Part shown: positions 5,605-6,696 of the stretch, one piece after another | How positions within the stretch are numbered: the stretch's first letter is position 1 | Layout: each line of letters starts with the position of its first letter | Assembly (NCBI GenBank): GCA_030648675.1 | Contig: JAUSGV010000129.1 | Location: 1-6,696 of the forward strand | From: Dehalococcoidales bacterium | GTDB lineage: Bacteria > Chloroflexota > Dehalococcoidia > Dehalococcoidales > UBA2162 | Length of the DNA: 6,696 bases | Direction of reading: 5' to 3' | Program-made: the position numbers and the translations under genes | The notes under the pieces: model-generated | Seen by the model: the letters and a program-made list of their open reading frames with translations, nothing else | Told to the model about the DNA's origin: nothing | Databases searched by the model: none

Positions 5605-6642
5605 TTAAGCAACAACGGCATCATGATCGACCCTGAAATTCAATTCCGCGCCACAGAACCGGCATTTCGACCCGGCCAATCCAATAATACGTGTATTGTA
5701 ACCAACCCTTTCGATTATCAGTTTTCCGCAGGAATAACAAACTGTGTTCTCACTCTTGTGACCGGGAATGTTACCGGCATAAACGAATTTCAGACCGGCT
5801 TCCCGGCCGATGTTGTAAGCCCGTTCGATGGTGGCGACCGGCGTGGAAGGCAAATTTCTGAGATCATGGAGAGGGTGGAACCGGGTGACGTGCCAGGGCG
5901 TTAATTCCCCCAACTCATCGTGGATCCATTGGGCGATACCCTTTAACTGGTCGTCGTCATCATTCATCGTGGGGATTATGTTGGTGACAACCTCAACGTG
6001 CATGCCCCATTTCGTTTTAGCCCGCTTCGCGGTCTCCAGTATATTCCGCCAATGCGGTACCTTCGCCAAATTGGCGTACAGGGCATCGGAGAATCCCTTG
6101 ATATCAACTCTCCAGGCGTCCAGATACGGGCCGATCATATCCAAAGCTTCTGTCGTCGAATAGCCGTTGGTTACGTAAACGGTATACAAACCGTTTTCCC
6201 TGGCCAATCGGGCACAATCGAGGGTGTATTCGAACCAAATCGCCGGCTCATTGTAAGTCCAGGCAATTCCCCGGCAACCCTCTCTTTTCGCCTGGTCTAT
6301 AGCCTCGTTAGCCGGCAAATTCCGGCAGCCGTAGTCGAGCATGTCGCTGGCGGCCGTGGAAATTTCCCAGTTCTGGCAGTGCTTGCATTGAAAATTACAG
6401 CCCAGAGTACCGAGCGAAAAAACCGAACTGCCCGGAAAGAAATGGAATAATGGTTTTTTTTCAATCGGATCGACCGCTATCGACGAAACTTTGCCGTAAT
6501 TCAGATTGAATAGAGTCCCATCCCTGTTCTGATACATGCCGCATACGCCAAACTTACCCGGAGCAATGCGGCATTGCCACTGGCAGGTGTGGCAGCGAAC
6601 CCGCGAATCGGGCAACTTTTCGTAAAGAAGAGCCTCTTGCAT
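5605..6642 (-). CDS. amrS: AmmeMemoRadiSam system radical SAM enzyme (AmrS)
   Basis: 345 residues from the ATG at 6640-6642. The radical SAM cluster motif CxxxCxxC is C82/C86/C89 in GCNFQCKHCQNW, preceded by the family stretch PIEKKPLFHFFPGS (59-72) and followed by GIAWTYNEPAIWFEY (125-139), DIKGF (180-184) and FHPLHDL (255-261). An N-terminal cysteine module (C17, C20, C24, C34) and two C-terminal CxxC pairs (C302/C305 and C327/C330) suggest zinc ribbons or auxiliary clusters. The enzyme should cleave S-adenosylmethionine to make a 5'-deoxyadenosyl radical; its substrate is unknown to me. The start was chosen because AAAGAGG (6649-6655) sits 6 nt upstream and the protein then begins MQEALLYEKL as in the family. 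An upstream in-frame TTG at 6682-6684 has no Shine-Dalgarno and would lie upstream of the -10. It is the first gene of the operon with the amrB-amrA fusion and rarA. Confidence 0.95.
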   Translation of the reverse strand: MQEALLYEKLPDSRVRCHTCQWQCRIAPGKFGVCGMYQNRDGTLFNLNYGKVSSIAVDPIEKKPLFHFFPGSSVFSLGTLGCNFQCKHCQNWEISTAASDMLDYGCRNLPANEAIDQAKREGCRGIAWTYNEPAIWFEYTLDCARLARENGLYTVYVTNGYSTTEALDMIGPYLDAWRVDIKGFSDALYANLAKVPHWRNILETAKRAKTKWGMHVEVVTNIIPTMNDDDDQLKGIAQWIHDELGELTPWHVTRFHPLHDLRNLPSTPVATIERAYNIGREAGLKFVYAGNIPGHKSENTVCYSCGKLIIERVGYNTRIIGLAGSKCRFCGAELNFRVDHDAVVA

Positions 6643-6660
6643 TTCATGCCTCTTTAGCTG

Positions 6661-6669
6661 ATTATAGCA
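6661..6669 (-). promoter_or_regulatory. Extended -10 promoter of the amrS operon
   Basis: On the minus strand the sequence reads TGCTATAAT, a perfect -10 hexamer (complement of 6661-6666) with the TG extension. No good -35 is visible at 16-18 bases, which is normal for extended -10 promoters, although the window ends at 6696. Initiation would fall near 6653-6655, leaving a leader of only about 12 nt that consists largely of the Shine-Dalgarno AAAGAGG. Nothing else is visible in 6670-6696. Confidence 0.6.
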
Positions 6670-6696
6670 TTCGTTTTTGAGCAAATACAGATTGCT

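Noticed and set aside
6643..6684. 14-residue N-terminal extension of AmrS from a TTG at 6682-6684
   Set aside because: It has no Shine-Dalgarno, it would start upstream of the TATAAT, and the ATG at 6642 has AAAGAGG at 6-nt spacing and matches the family start.

Overview
The window looks like chromosomal DNA of a mesophilic, probably anaerobic bacterium of middling GC. The oxygen-sensitive type of Fe-S hydro-lyase, an L-aspartate oxidase, a radical SAM enzyme of the AmmeMemoRadiSam system and a 46-residue DUF5679-type zinc ribbon are a combination I associate with Chloroflexota, especially Dehalococcoidia. That assignment is an inference from gene content; no rRNA or other phylogenetic marker is present.

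Layout. (1) Bases 1-1924, plus strand: the 3' end of a fumarase/tartrate-dehydratase-type beta subunit overlaps by four bases (GTGA) a complete nadB, the first enzyme of quinolinate/NAD synthesis. (2) Bases 1925-2237: no gene. Eleven bases after the nadB stop lies a 217-bp MITE-like element with perfect 14-bp terminal inverted repeats. It carries two identical 28-bp copies of a palindromic CCCCCTTT/AAAGGGGG repeat. A minus-strand terminator follows. (3) Bases 2238-2430, minus strand: a 46-codon DUF5679-type gene with its own promoter, Shine-Dalgarno and terminator. (4) Bases 2431-2890: no convincing protein gene. A 10-bp inverted repeat is followed by a near-consensus promoter (TTGACA-17-TTTAAT). 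About 260 bases downstream is a strong intrinsic terminator (13-bp stem plus seven T). The interval contains several complementary segments, including a 14-nt helix with 13 pairs closed across more than 60 nt. I read this as an independent structured ncRNA that I cannot assign to a known family. (5) Bases 2889-6669, minus strand: an operon amrS -> amrB-amrA fusion -> rarA, driven from a perfect extended -10 (TGCTATAAT) just upstream of amrS.

Functional links. The hydro-lyase interconverts malate and fumarate, and NadB can reduce fumarate while oxidising aspartate in anaerobes, so the overlapping pair makes metabolic sense. AmrS, AmrB (MEMO-like) and AmrA (AMMECR1-like) are the conserved three-part AmmeMemoRadiSam system, whose biochemical role is not settled to my knowledge. 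Here two of the three parts are one polypeptide. RarA, a AAA+ replication-fork protein, is the last gene of the same apparent transcript. The rarA stop codon lies in the T-tract of the ncRNA terminator, so the two transcription units converge head-on. The best candidate for something undescribed is the ncRNA at about 2630-2890.
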